Translations under genes and position numbers: made by a program
The notes under the pieces: generated by a model
Told to the model about the DNA's origin: nothing
Seen by the model: the letters and a program-made list of their open reading frames with translations, nothing else
The model's database searches: none
NCBI RefSeq assembly: GCF_019649055.1
Contig: NW_026570238.1
Span: 930,001-994,000, forward strand
DNA: 64,000 bases
Source of the DNA: Paramacrobiotus metropolitanus
Lineage: Eukaryota > Tardigrada > Eutardigrada > Parachela > Macrobiotidae
Direction: 5' to 3'
In this document: positions 1-11,689 of the stretch, piece after piece
How the letters are laid out: the number at the start of each line of letters is the position of its first letter
How positions within the stretch are numbered: position 1 is the first letter of the stretch

Positions 1-1591
1 AATACTTCCCAAGCTGCGCCTCCTTTACAACCTGGATTTCTGCCCTTTCTTGATTCCACTAATGCCGTTACTAATTCATGGAATAATCCTCCTTTAGTTC
101 CAGTGGCATCTACAGCAGCGTCGACGATATTAACCACCCCAGCGTCCACATTACCGCCCAGTCGTAGTGTTTTCCGCTTTCCCGTGGCTAGACGCCGATC
201 GCACCACCGACAACGCCCCCAACTGCCACCCACAGAAAGCCCAGGATTCTCTTACGACCCTAACAAAAATACGTTGAATCAGAATCAACAACAGCCAGTT
301 ATCTCTACGGTTCCTTTGATCAATAACGCAATACCGGAATTCACCATTCCACAGCAGCCAAACCCCTTGACATCATGGACCACATCTGAGTCGCAGAGGA
401 AATCGGAGTCATTCGAGAGCTCTCGTGACCTTATGCCACGATATATTGAAAACTACCAGCAAGAAATTGTGCCGAAAAGTTTTAACAAGGAAAAGCAGCC
501 TATGGCAAATGCCGACGAATGGAAAGGGATGAATAAACAGGAAAATGTTTGGCAGCCCGATCTGCTTGCAACGACCACTATGCCTTCCATGATCATCTCA
601 GAATTTTCTCGTAATCAGCAAGGTAATGCTAAAGTTTTGGAAAAAAACATTGTTTCAAAATTTTTCAAATATCACACATGCCAAGCTTCGTAAAAAATTT
701 GTCGTATACGTTGCAAAGTTCTTCTTACAAGGTGTCGAAAATGTGCCGCCTGAGAATCAAACGACCGATTCTGATCGTTTTCCGGCTTGGCCTGCATTCC
801 CGACCACAACTGCGCTGCCCAGACTAAACAACGTCTTCATACCGCCAGGTGTTTGGAATAATCCACCCCAAGGTCGGCCAACGGTTTTTGCGGTTAAACC
901 TGTATTTCTCATTGTGTGAAACATAAATAACCTAGACATGTTTCTTAAATGTGTAGCGTTAAAACTCGGGAAATTAAATTCGCAAAAATGGCAAGGTCCG
1001 CTGGATATCGATTCCGGGCCGATGCAACAGCCTACAGATATCGATGTGCCCACGCCCCCTCCTCCCCCATTTCTCCTTCAACCTGGTCAGCTAAATGTGA
1101 ACGGCCAAACGCCAGATCGAGGCGGTCCATTTGGGTTGATGGCCACGCCCAATGATTCGGCGTCACGCAGAGCATCGCAATCGAAATTACGGAATAATAT
1201 GAACAACAACGTTTGGTCAGCCAATGGCAGCAACGTCGCCCAGAGCGCTTCATTTGGAAGGGAAGCCAATTCACAGCCGCGGTTACCGGCAATGACCAGT
1301 ATGCCACCACCAAATCCCAGTCCAGCCCGATTCCGGCTGCCACAAAATCTGGACGCACCAACACCGGTTGACAGCCTGGATTTCAATTCAGTGCCGCTTA
1401 AAGATACGACATTAGAAGTGTTTGATGGAAAAGGGGCGGATTTGAACTCGAATACCGATTTCTTGTTTGCTGATGATGATGCGTCTAAAGTTCCGGGGAA
1501 AGAAGCTAATGCGATGCCTTCATCGGACTCTCTTACAAAGTTGACCTTTACTCATAGCGAACAGCCTGGACAAGGCACACTTTTTAAATAG
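1..1591 (+). CDS. Pro/Ser/Asn-rich low-complexity protein, 3' part of gene
   Basis: Reading frame 1 is open from the first base, so the gene starts left of the window. I read three exons: 1-622, 732 to about 850-881, and 996-1591, ending in TAG. The junction at 622/732 joins a donor AG|GTAATG to an acceptor ACAAG in phase 1 and keeps the frame. The second intron is less certain because two donors (about 851 and 882) fit the same phase. The protein is rich in Pro, Ser, Asn, Gln and Thr, with a recurring W-N-N-P-P motif, and has no globular domain, membrane segment or Cys pattern that I recognise. It is probably a disordered or extracellular structural protein, but its function is unknown. Confidence 0.6.
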
Positions 1592-2209
1592 ACAAATCAC
1601 TTGTTAGCACAAACCCAAGTCTTAATTTGCATCTGTAATACTGGCGGATAAAAAAAGCAAATTTGTAGAAGTTCTTGTATCCTAATTGTGTTTTCCGGGT
1701 AAAAATAACATTGCACTGCTATGTACAGTAACAGTGCGCCGTGCAGTTAAAATAGTTGTCATTTCGATTAGTTCTGTCGTTAATATATACTGTGTGTGTT
1801 GTGCCTAGTTTGCAATATCCGTACATTGCAAAACAAATACACGTGCGCCATTGCAAAGAGGCGAGTTCCCGAAAAAAAACCTTTTACTGCCCCAAAATTT
1901 TACATAGGGATAAGGGACATCCGTACAATCACATTATACAAGGCTCAATAATATCGTTCGTATACTCGCAGAAAAACAAACTAAGAAGAGAAAAAGAAAG
2001 AGCTCCGAAGTTAACTAGCATAATACCAGTAGTTTTACAGCATATTGGCCAATTTATAGAGCATATTGGCCTATTTTCAATTTCTAGAGCAATTGTAACT
2101 TGTAAGCAATTCCACCTTAGATGTTGATGACGACGGAAAACTGGAGAAATCTGAAAGGAAGACAACGCCGTTTTGGCCTACTGAAAAAGGCAGAATGCTG
2201 CTTCTTTAA
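1592..2209. other. intergenic, no gene seen
   Basis: This spacer lies between the end of the Pro-rich gene and the 3' end of the RING gene on the other strand. It holds only short AT-rich open frames without splice logic or recognisable motifs. The 3' untranslated regions of both convergent genes probably lie here. Confidence 0.6.
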
Positions 2210-3901
2210 TTAATCCGGCTCTGTGATGTCGTGTAAAGGTGATATCAGTTCACTCAACGAAGTCCGACAAATTGGACAGTTTCCATGCTGAAATAAATCA
2301 GCATTGACTAATTTTGTATGTGCAGAATGTATTATAACACAGAACAAGGATTCTAGAAGGCAACCATACTATTAAAAGCCATCTCTCAATACAGTTGACG
2401 TGGTACTGATGATGGCAAGGCATCTCCTTGAACGGATCGTTCAAAATGAAAAGGTCAAGGCAGATAGAGCAAGCTTTTCCATCCTCTGCAAAACACGTTG
2501 CAGAGATAAATATGTACGTGCAAAGAGCGCCACGATCAAGTTAATACCTATCATTTGCTGGGTAACGGGGGCTACAGGAATTCGTTCCAGGTCGTCTGTT
2601 GTAACCGGTGGTGTTCCATCACTTCCGGCCATTAGCCCGCCAAACAAGGCGATCAGGTCATTGACGCTACGGTTAAGGGCTTGCTGTGTGCCTGCCTGAT
2701 TTTCCAGGACAGCTCGCAAAAGATAGGGGCTGACGTTAACATTCAAACTAAAAATTAGCAAAACATAATCATGTACAGAAGGTCATCATTCTGCGATTAT
2801 CTTCGGTAATGCATTTGAGTTGTTTAGGCAGCCACACTCCAAAAGTGATAAGTTAAATTTTTGATTTATAATATTAAATGTAAAGAGGAAAGTCAAAGAT
2901 GTTGTATTGCAGTATGACATGTACAGTGTTCAATGGGGAAGATCTATTATTACCTACTGCGGGCGATTATTGCCATCGCGGTCAATTCGGAACACGAGTT
3001 CCACTGGACGTGATCCTGTATTATCGGAACCGACTCGGAGTGTGGAATGCGTCGGGATAGCTGGACTGCTCTGTGGTACGGAATTCGGCGAAGCCACTAC
3101 CTCCTGCTCATTGGGTGTTGCCATGATGGGAACAAGTTGAATGCTGAAGCCAATAGGTGGTGCGTCTGCGAAATCAATAAGGCCTTGTTTTGGGATGTAA
3201 ATATGTTACTGTTGCGATCATTTACAAAAAATAACGAAAACGTTCCCGTAAAGAAATACCCACGTACGCTGACTGCGAGAATCGCTGCTCCTTCCAGATA
3301 CGCCAGCATTCGCACTTCCCTGTTCTTGTTGTAATCTTTGAGTGAACTAATACAATTAAAGTACATTTAGATAAAACTGCTGAACGAAGCACCACAATTA
3401 CTATAAAGAATACCAGTCATAAATGATTAATTCTCAGCAATATGCTCGTAGCCGTCAGCATAAACACGCACAAAAGTATGAAACTGACATAATTTATATC
3501 CACATGGGGATATACCAAACGTTACCCTGTTTAACAGCATTTCTAGCGGTGTGGGTTCAGGGGACGGCATGTCAGGCCTATTGTCATCCAAAGCCTCCAC
3601 CGTTGGTCCAAATGGAAAGTTGCTGTTGGTGTTGCCAACTTCCTGTATAAACCCTTGGCCACACCGAGGGCAAAAAATGTTTTCCTGCGAGTGTAGAATT
3701 TATACGATGTAGTTATTACTTCTAAATATATGGATAAAATTTTGCGCCGTTATTGCAGGCTACTCAGTGGATGCCCAAAATGCATAGCCATATTCCGCAA
3801 CAATAACAAAAATACCGGCTTAGCCGTTGAAAATTATAACGCACCGATGGAAATGAGCCAAAATAACTGCGGCATTGGAAACAGTAATAACCAGCCGACA
3901 T
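2210..3901 (-). CDS. RNF115/126-like: RNF115/RNF126-type E3 ubiquitin ligase
   Basis: Seven exons: 3845-3901, 3526-3684, 3268-3319, 2958-3183, 2548-2747, 2370-2485, 2210-2287. All phases agree and give 295 residues. The N-terminus carries the CX2C...CX2C zinc ribbon of this family (Y-Y-C-F-Q-C, then C-P-R-C-G-Q-G-F-I), which in relatives binds ubiquitin. A disordered Ser-rich middle follows. The C-terminal RING-H2 reads CSICL...C-H-H-x-Y-H-x-x-C...CPICR, with all eight zinc ligands. The conserved linker before the RING (VAPVTQQMIEDGKACSIC) matches the family. Such ligases transfer ubiquitin to cytosolic clients in protein quality control and receptor trafficking. The start was chosen as the ATG just after a leader-intron acceptor at about 3906 and just before the zinc ribbon. 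Length fits RNF115/126 (about 300). Confidence 0.88.
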
Positions 3902-4457
3902 ATTTTCTGTAAGGATTGGAGCAACTAGCAGTGAGAATTATTACAAAAGTGGCGGGCAGCGATGCCGGCAGAGTAGACAATTGCAAAACATGTATAATAC
4001 GAGTACGAGGTACATTACAGAAAGAGCAAAACGATTTTGAAAGTATATAGAATGAACAAAAAATCACCCTGGAAACATTGTAAATGTATGTACTCAAAGG
4101 TCACCCTCGATTATGCATGGCTGATTTTAAGTTGCAGTTTCCTTACAAATTCGTGAATCGCTAGATATCGTGGCAGAAATAACTACAGTAATTAGAAATC
4201 ATTTAGTGCAATATTTTTAACATTTAAACTTTTTTTTAAACACTTTATGGATGCATATAAGTGTTGCGCTTGTAGATAGATACAAGCTGAACATAGAACC
4301 GGATGAATAAGGGTTTACGACCACGAATTTTAGATTTATTTGCACTACTCCAAAATTTTCATTTTCCACTAATTAAAGTTAAAAACACAGAGTATTTGAT
4401 AGCAAAAACGGCGCTACTGTAAACAATAAGCAGTGCTCAGAACAGACAACTCATATT
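3902..4457. other. intergenic, head-to-head spacer
   Basis: This AT-rich spacer lies between two divergent genes. An acceptor (CTTACAG) immediately before the RING-gene start suggests that its 5' leader is interrupted by an intron in this stretch. No other feature is visible. Confidence 0.5.
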
Positions 4458-5833
4458 ATGAAATTGATGCATTCAGCCCAGCCAACATGGCAGCAGTTTT
4501 TACAGTGGCCACTGCGCTTATGTACTCTTGCATCTACATTTTGCGGTTTTGCCGGTACAGGAGTTGTACTGTTAACTATCGTACGAAAATTTAATAATCA
4601 GAAGGCGCAGCCATGCAACCCATGCCAGCATGAAGCATCAGTAGTTTGGGAGGGGCAAACAAAGCCAGAAGGTATCGATCGTTTGGGTAGCAGTGGTCAC
4701 ACTCCAAAACGTATTTACGTGTGGTTATTTCGACTAGTCCGAGATCTGAAATACATGACTGATGTTTAATTGACTGCAACGTATATCTCCATCTTCTCTG
4801 CTCTTTCTAGATTATGGCTGCTATTACAGCTTTAATTGTTTCGAATCCAGCTAAAATGTTATCAGCCAAGCTCCAGAAAAGTAGATCGAGAGAAAAATGG
4901 GCACGAGTGGTACTGATCGGCCTTCTCGTAACGGTTCTATTGGTCCTTACGCTTTTCCGGGTTGTTATTTTTTGTGCGATGGCAGGGAAGACACTCGTGC
5001 TGCCCGCTCACGCATTTCGGCAGGCGTTGATGATGTACATTCTAACATTTTAGATGCCAAAGTAGTTTTCATTGCTGTTATTGCAACGGCAAGCCACAAA
5101 TTTGTAAAAGGGATACTACGCTCAATGTAAGCGTCACCAACGTACAACATACTGATTTCCATGTTGTACTTGATTGTAGATGGGGCCCACCGGAACAAAC
5201 CCCAATTTGACCGCTGCAATCGCCTTACACGTGGCGCAAATTGGTTCAGTCGGCTTGATATCTTTAATAGCGCTATGCAATCTGTCGGTATTAGTCGGCC
5301 TGATAAAGAATGTTGTGCGCCTTGTTTTCGGTTTGGGAGAGTATTATCGGCAACATCTGATTTCGGATCTACAAAGTGATTTACTGCCGTTGGCATCAGT
5401 ACGGCGGGTGTGCTACTGTTTGAAATCCAGAATAATTTGTGGTAGAGGGTTCTCGTTTTTCCACTTTGTCATGATTGCAGCAATGATTTTGGGAGGCTGT
5501 TCTTCCACTGAATCGTCTACCTATCGAGAGGTAGCTTTGAGGGTTTTGCTGGTGACAATAGCGACGGAAGTGACGCATTGCGTGTTCTCGATGTGGTGTT
5601 GGTGGGAAGTGCACCGACTGGAATGCAGTGTTTTGGTGTGCTGGTATAACCGGAAGCCGTACAACGCAAGTGATCACGCCGCTCTTGCCCCATTTGCTTC
5701 CAGACCAATCTACGTCCATGTGGTTCAGCTGCTGGGAACTATGTTAACAGAGTGCGGATTTCCTGTCGAAAAAACGGAATACGCTTATCCGCTTGGTCCT
5801 TCGCTTTCATCAGTAGTATTCTGGAAATGTTAA
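4458..5833 (+). CDS. multi-pass membrane protein, unrecognised (exon model incomplete)
   Basis: The secure part is a terminal exon from about 5180 (acceptor TTGATTGTAG) to the stop at 5833, which opens 217 codons. It contains four hydrophobic stretches that look like membrane segments, around residues 14-42, 95-112, 122-146 and 183-200. Upstream, 4458-4650 and 4812-5030 also encode hydrophobic helices, and acceptor CTTTCTAG at about 4811 suggests a second exon. I could not find one frame linking all parts with consistent phases. The spacing of helices vaguely resembles the Frag1/DRAM/Sfk1 group, but no diagnostic motif is present, so I give no family. The antisense frame at 4965-5396 is a shadow. 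Confidence 0.42.
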
Positions 5834-5905
5834 ATCAAATGTATTGCACACCAGTTAGCCTAAGAATACGGTATTGGTAATACGGTAATAAGGATTGTTC
5901 GATTG

Positions 5906-5916
5906 TATGGAAGTTT
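5906..5916. repeat. target-site duplication, left copy
   Basis: TATGGAAGTTT here is repeated exactly at 7198-7208. It directly abuts both ends of the truncated retrotransposon copy, as expected for the duplicated target of one insertion. Confidence 0.7.
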
Positions 5917-7197
5917 CAATGCCTTCAGCGCTTTATTGAATTACATAGCGTATTACACAAGTAACAAAAACAACAATCCTTGACATTCATTGCCGTTTAG
6001 CTAATTTGAAGGCAAAATACACATCCTCCTTCTCCACCATGTCACTAAAAGTACCGAGAACAGATACTGCATTTCCTCGCTGAATCTCGATACCTATTTT
6101 CTGACGCAAAAACTCCCCTGAGCGAGGGTTGCCTGTACAGTCACAGATCTTTCTCGACAAATCCTTAAAGAACTTCTTCGTCAGCGGTCCGAATGTTCCC
6201 GTAGTTTCGAACGCCAGCGGTTGAACAACGTAGCGATCTGCCAGCCCGCTGTACTTTCCTAACTTTCGGTTTTCCCGATTTCCGCTGCACTCCCCGGCGC
6301 TCTGGACGTCTGGCCGATGTAAGTTTGGGCAAAAGTGTCTGCCACGGTAACATCCCACACTAGCGGCTTTCCATTCTTCCACGGGAAAGCTGTCACCCCG
6401 TCGGGCCGCTTTCCATCGCCTCTGTCTAAGCCCACCGGCTCGAGTGAGGAAGGCACTTTTGCCGAAGTCAAAGCCCGCTTGGTTGCTTCATTCAGAACGG
6501 CGTGGACACCGAGCCTTCCTTTCGCCAGCTTGCAGACCAGGCCATGGTGTCCGAGACTGTCCACGGTACTGCCGCATCGACACACGTGCATCTGACATAC
6601 TGGAGCTCCCAGCCGGCGCGCCACGGCTATTCGTAAGTGGGCATCCTCCAGTAAATTTCCAAATATTGTTACCGGCAAAGCAGACAACCAGGCACGCGAT
6701 TCCGGTGAGGATGCAGCCAACAAGCGAGCAGAGGTAAATACGTCGGCATTCTCCATCATGCGGGATGCTGTCTGGGTCTGTTGCAGTGCTGTCCAGGCCG
6801 ACTGAAGGTGTCGGCTTTCTATCCGCGGGGGTTCCAGGGAATAACGTCCACTCCACTCTTCGGTTAGCTTGTTGGTCCTTTCTTTCATAGAGGCGTTGCC
6901 CGTAATGCAGCACACCATGTCGGCCGCTCCGTGAACCGATGCCGCATAGGCAGCTAACGCGACGTCCGCTGCACAGACCAGTCCCAGGCCTCCAAATTTT
7001 GTAGGTAGCGAGGCTTGTGTCCAGACTGAGCTGATCATTGCCACATTGGTCAGCTGTTCTGTTTTCGCACGGATGACTTCATCAAATTTCTTCAATTCTT
7101 CCGGGAATTGCCAGCAGGGTGAGGTTCTAAGGAGATACAACAATTTCGGCAGCGACAAACAGTTTTTAAGTAGAAACAGCGCTTGATGTGAAGGCAA
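5917..7197 (-). mobile_element. 5'-truncated non-LTR retrotransposon copy
   Basis: This 1281-bp insertion is exactly bounded by an 11-bp direct repeat. On the minus strand it begins abruptly inside a reverse-transcriptase C-terminal region and ends in a short 3' UTR with an AATAAA signal (minus strand, about 5933-5938), a few bases before the target-site duplication. Truncation at the 5' end plus a target-site duplication is the hallmark of target-primed reverse transcription. The encoded region is described under the pseudogene entry. Confidence 0.8.
5987..7197 (-). pseudogene. retrotransposon polyprotein C-terminus with zinc knuckle and restriction-like endonuclease-type motif, frameshifted
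   Basis: The minus frame opens at 7197 without a start codon and runs to 6259, then continues in another frame to 5987. A frameshift therefore lies at about 6260-6300. The first part matches the region after the RT palm (LLKNCLSLPKLLYLLRTSP). It then shows a C-x-C...H...C cluster (CRCGSTVDSLGHHGLVC) and K-R-P-D-G followed by V-W-D-V-T-V. That order, CCHC then R/K-P-D...D, is characteristic of the restriction-like endonuclease of R2/R4/NeSL-type elements. After the shift, a conserved tail (GNPRSGEFLRQKIGIEIQRG) is kept. Without the RT core and with a broken frame it cannot be autonomous. The precise clade is uncertain. Confidence 0.75.
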
Positions 7198-7208
7198 TAT
7201 GGAAGTTT
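7198..7208. repeat. target-site duplication, right copy
   Basis: This is the exact second copy of TATGGAAGTTT found at 5906-5916. It marks the 5' (truncated) junction of the retrotransposon. Confidence 0.7.
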
Positions 7209-7337
7209 TGTACGATTGTGTTATTGTGCGATAATGTCTTCATTCTGAGTGGTGTTTTGTGGGTACAGCATCGTAATGACTACTGAGAGACCTTAACTTT
7301 GTGCAGTCAATACGCCATAATATTGAATATGTTGACT

Positions 7338-7477
7338 CAGCGGCGTAGGGAGGTTTCGGTTTTGGGGGGGCCTTAAGTACTGGCTTTGGGGGGGGGCCAC
7401 GTCCATAGGCTCTATGTTAAAAATTTTCCTTTTGGGGGGGCCACGGCCCCGTGGCCCCATACCTCCCTACGCCACTG
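7338..7477. mobile_element. 140-bp MITE-like element with terminal inverted repeats
   Basis: The ends are CAGCGGCGTAGGGAGGT (7338-7354) and its near-perfect inverse ACCTCCCTACGCCACTG (7461-7477), with one mismatch in 17. The interior carries three poly-G runs (GGGGGGGCC type). A CAGTGGCGTAG-like terminus is common in non-autonomous hAT-like and related elements. GTTGACT occurs just outside the left end (7331-7337) and again at 7482-7488, four bases beyond the right end. It may be a target duplication if the true end is TACA further out. It has no coding capacity. Confidence 0.7.
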
Positions 7478-8183
7478 TACAGTTGACTGCCTATGTTCAA
7501 GCAGCACAGCACAACAAGATAAAGACTGTTGTAATTAAACTAGTACGTACCCGTACTATAGTTTTGAAAGTGGATGGCTTAATACAATTGATTTTGTCTG
7601 TGGAGTATCAAAAATGCTGACGATTAAAACGATTTTGTTGCAAAGAAATGAAAACATTTCTCACTCAGGGCAAACCGCAGGGATTCGTTTTGAGGGTAGG
7701 ACTTGGCCCACTTTCGTACATAGTGTCAGACTGTTAGTGTTCATTTTGGCCGAAAGAGCTTCCAGGTCACGGTGTCTTACAGCAACATAAAATTAAGACC
7801 GAGCTGACGGGCTTGTTCCCAGAGGTCTTCTAGTTCCGGCAGCACTTTCTTGCGTTTTCGCGATAAACACCCACGATTAACAGCATATAAGTGCAACACA
7901 ACCAAAAGTTACTGCAAAATTAAGTGCAAATACAACGAGCATGCATATTTGCGAATGCAGACAAACAGATTTATACCGCATTATTCGTAATCTCTACTGC
8001 AAACAAATCGTAAGCCGAGTATCCAAGTAATTAAGGCGCAATAAATATTATATTGCCAACTTTTCCAACTGGCAAATATATTTGATGTGTTTGCATCTTT
8101 CAATTAGCTTACAAGGATTAATAAAGAATAAAGAAAGGGAAATCCAACAGCTATTGCCGTTGATATCCAAGCACTCTGAAGCT
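7478..8183. other. no supported gene
   Basis: A minus-strand stretch at about 7650-7900 can be read as a Lys-rich helix followed by a donor, but I found no second exon that keeps the frame. I see nothing else before the promoter of the next gene. Confidence 0.5.
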
Positions 8184-8190
8184 TATAAAA
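8184..8190 (+). promoter_or_regulatory. TATA box of chitin-binding protein gene 1
   Basis: TATAAAA lies 93-99 bases upstream of the start codon at 8283. About 26 bases downstream of the box, TCAGA (about 8216-8220) resembles the arthropod-type initiator, giving a predicted leader of about 65 bases. Confidence 0.55.
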
Positions 8191-8282
8191 GTCAAATGCT
8201 GTAGGTATTAAACCTTATCAGAGGCACGCTAGTAGACAAACTCTGGATATCGTTTTCTTCTCCGACGTTAGATATTCCCGAG

Positions 8283-10910
8283 ATGATAATGACCAAACCC
8301 CTTTACGGTGCCGGCAATGGTCGGAAATTGTTCCATATATGTGTTATTGTATGCCTGGTAAGGTAAACACATAGATAAAAATTTAATACCATTGATTTAT
8401 GAGCTTATAGCGTAACTGGGTCTAATAGCAGTACACTGTGAAGCATTTATTGCATAGACAATATATATATTGCTAAAATGATAAAACGAAACTTATGTGT
8501 CATCTCCCAATGACGTTGTGGATCTTGAAGATGTCAACCGTGGTGCAAGGTGCACGATCAGTATCAGCTTTACAAGCTTTGGCTCAACTAAGGACTTTAA
8601 AGTACGGTTCCGTCGCGGAAATTCGAAAGGCGATTAACGCGGCTGTTCCAGGAATTACGTACCCAATGTTCAGTCGCATTCCCAAAACTACATTCTCCTG
8701 CGACGATGTTCCTCAGCCAGGGTTTTATGCTGATACTGAGACTGACTGTCAAGTGTACCATCGGTGTGAACAGAGGAATGAATACATGTACTCGTATTTA
8801 TGTCCAAATCAAACAGTAAGTTATGCAAAAAGTTAGAGTAGCTATTGACACCTCTCGTGGTTTCAGTATTCTTTTGGTGCAGTTGCGACCTTTTTTAGCT
8901 CTTCAACCAAATTCTTCTTGTTTGCGATTGGTGGTACAATGTCGACTGCTCCAAGTAAGTGCGCTCGATGTTTGACCTTTGGGAAATAATTCTGGATAGG
9001 ACTTACTTTTTAGTACGTACGTACAGATCGACTGAGCTATAAAAACCAAAAGATGTCACGTTAAATAATAGTTATGCTCCGTAAGGATATGCTAATTTCC
9101 ATATTTGTTAGCTGCAATAGGTGCACTTGCATTTTCACATAAGGTGGAACGATTTTACTTTTATAAATTCCGCTTTAATTATGGCTTCTGCGTGGTTTCC
9201 TAAATTGCATAAATTACAATAAGCTTGTATTTTCGGTCGTGGCACGGACCGTACGGTTATAATGATAAGGTCATACAATCATAAAAAATGATTATGCAAA
9301 AGATACGTCCCAAAAGTTTGTTATATTTTTATCCACCTCTGACAGAGTCAAAACGTTCTATTCGTATTCAAACCCCCGACTACAGCATTATACTGGAAAA
9401 TTCCTGGATGATGAGCCGACCACAGCGTCGAGCAGATTCGAAGGCGATACATACGATGATACTACCGAACAGGGCATCACTGGGAATGATTTCCAAGAAG
9501 ACTTTGTCGCAGATTTGCGAGAGCTGCAACAGTACAGCAATCTCTCGGATGCAAATATAACAAGCCCAGAACAAGCCATACCTGCCGATGCCAGCATGAA
9601 GTTAATTGCCCCTCCTTTTGCCGGTAACCAAAGCACAATGGTAATAAAACCATATACAATACTCCTCTACAATACACATAAATTTTTCATTTTACGCAAT
9701 AAAAGTCGAAGTCTGTTGTTGCGCTTTTGTTTTAAATGAATGCAAAATTATACGTGACAATGCGTCATTAAATAAAAATAGCAGTATTTGTATAAACGCA
9801 AGGCTTACTTTTAAGTACTTCTCAATCGGTAATTCGTCGCATGATGTAAATGCAAGCGCAGTACAACTACTCGTAGACGAACTGTTGCTGTGCTTTGCTT
9901 TAACGCAAAGTTCTAGAAAAGTAAGTGGTTAAGATGTGTAACCTTGAATAAGGAAAATACCAAGACGGCACCATGTATTGTACTTAACTTGCAGACAATT
10001 TTTAAGAATAGATGACGAGGTTTTGCCTGGTTGTGCACTGGACTTTCAACTAATTTTGTTATTGAAATGGTTGCCTATATATGCGCATGACGTAAATTTG
10101 TCGACTTCGTCACGATCCCCCGTTGACTGAAGACACGATTGTACGTCTGACTTTTCATTCAACATAAAATTGTTCTAAAACCAAATTCGCAGGGTTTCAA
10201 GAAGAGCGCAACCACGAATTTTTCATCGACCAATATGCAGAACAGAAATAGAGCGCCTAAAATAAGATAGCGCACTTGCAAGGAACAATGACAATCATTA
10301 CATATCTTCCCTGTTGCAGATCCATACGGATGCAAACACCACAGTAACTGATACGTCCGCTCCAGTAGACGGCAATGCCACCGTAGAAATTTTCTCGCTC
10401 TGGAACGCAACTTCGGCTCTGTTCATGATGCGTCCAAGCAATATATCGACAGTTCCTGACGGCATAAAAAACGGGAGCGCTGTCGAAAACTCAGATCTGT
10501 TGAACATTACTCGAACCGAGCTTACCGTCGGCAACGGCACCCGAATTGGTACCGAGGCCGCCGTGACCAATGAAACCGTCCGGATTATGCATAACACGGT
10601 ATCGAATTTCTCTGCCGCTACAACATCGGTGGCACCTTCGCCAACTGTATCTTTAACAACATCAACGGTGACCTTACCGACTACGCTAACTCCATTACCT
10701 GTTACCTGGGCTTCAGTAAAATTTCGTGCGCTACAGCCATTTCATGTGCTGAGAAATTTCAATGATAATAGTCTGTTTCATTAATTTTTCAGTAATATTT
10801 GCATAAGTAAGTAGCCGCTAATGGCGTCCAGTTTGGAACGAACTTCCCTGGGCACTGAATACTACCAGCACGATTTATCTCAGCACTTTGGCTATCGCTA
10901 CAACCCGTAA
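8283..10910 (+). CDS. secreted chitin-binding (ChtBD2/CBM14) protein with mucin-like tail
   Basis: Six exons with agreeing phases: 8283-8357, 8531-8815, 8899-8954, 9346-9640, 10320-10715, 10815-10910; 400 residues. Exon 1 encodes a signal peptide (hydrophobic run ending I-V-C-L). One ChtBD2 domain follows at about residues 90-140, with the spacing C-x-D...GFYAD...CQVYHRC...YLCPNQT-LFNQ...CDWWYNVDC: the six cysteines and aromatic residues that bind chitin. After it come an S-N-P-R-L motif, an acidic stretch and about 150 residues rich in Thr, Ser, Asn and N-x-S/T sites, typical of heavily glycosylated extracellular proteins. It probably acts in cuticle or a peritrophic-like matrix. The gene lies in tandem with a paralogue at 11690. 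The start at 8283 is preferred; a second in-frame ATG lies at 8289. Confidence 0.85.
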
Positions 10911-11689
10911 TCCGCCAAAATAATGTCTATCAACATATCAATTCTCTATGGCAGCTAAAGATCCTTCTTTGGTGATTTTTGTGCCGCGGCAGCAGGTGCT
11001 GATTATTGCTCAGCACACACACACACGCGTGGTATCCTGTTGTTTGGGCAAAATACAATGCTCGAAAGGGTAGATGTGATTAATATGCGAGATATGTATA
11101 TGGCCCCGTGTGTATAACAAAGCCGCGTTTTGCGATGCTAGCCAGATGATATTTTGGATGCCAGAACGTATAGGCGTCTATTGTTGCGTACATCTCCCAT
11201 TGTCGCTGCTTGTCTTAGATTAAATAAATATTGGCTTAAAAATGTGTTGACGGTTGCAAAAACACCTATGACATGACAAGCATATCGCGTTCCATACACT
11301 CGGGCTGGGTCACATAAAAACAGTGAGCGGATTATCAAAACAGCCAGCATGAACTCATCTTCCGACTGTTGAAGATTCTGTGCACTTCGACGGCGCTCTC
11401 ACCGTTTGCAACAGGTTTTTCATTGGCATAATGTTTATGATAACGCAATATCCTGGTTACTAGTGACTAGTTACCAGCACAGTAGACTCATCCGGGGCAG
11501 AGGAGGATTGTTGATAAAAAGCGATAGTCTGAGTGGACAAACAGTCGCTCAGGTATTGACATTCGGTACGGTTCCGCTGTATATCCAGACGGACAGTATA
11601 CAAGCTTTGTCTCCACGGGCGGACTGTTTCAGTTGTTGGATTTCGCGATGCTGGGTTTATCAGCAGTGAGGTGGATGTTAACGCCAACA
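10911..11689. other. intergenic between the two chitin-binding genes
   Basis: This stretch contains AT-rich sequence and a short CA run near 11020. Frames at 11406-11669 on both strands overlap each other and lack splice or domain support. Promoter and leader of the second chitin-binding gene should lie here, but I see no clear TATA box. Confidence 0.5.

Noticed and set aside
4965-5396. 143-codon minus-strand frame
   Set aside because: Antisense to the terminal exon of the plus-strand membrane protein; no motif or splice support.
7650-7900. Possible small minus-strand gene with Lys-rich helix
   Set aside because: Only one exon-like piece could be read, and no in-phase continuation or start was found.
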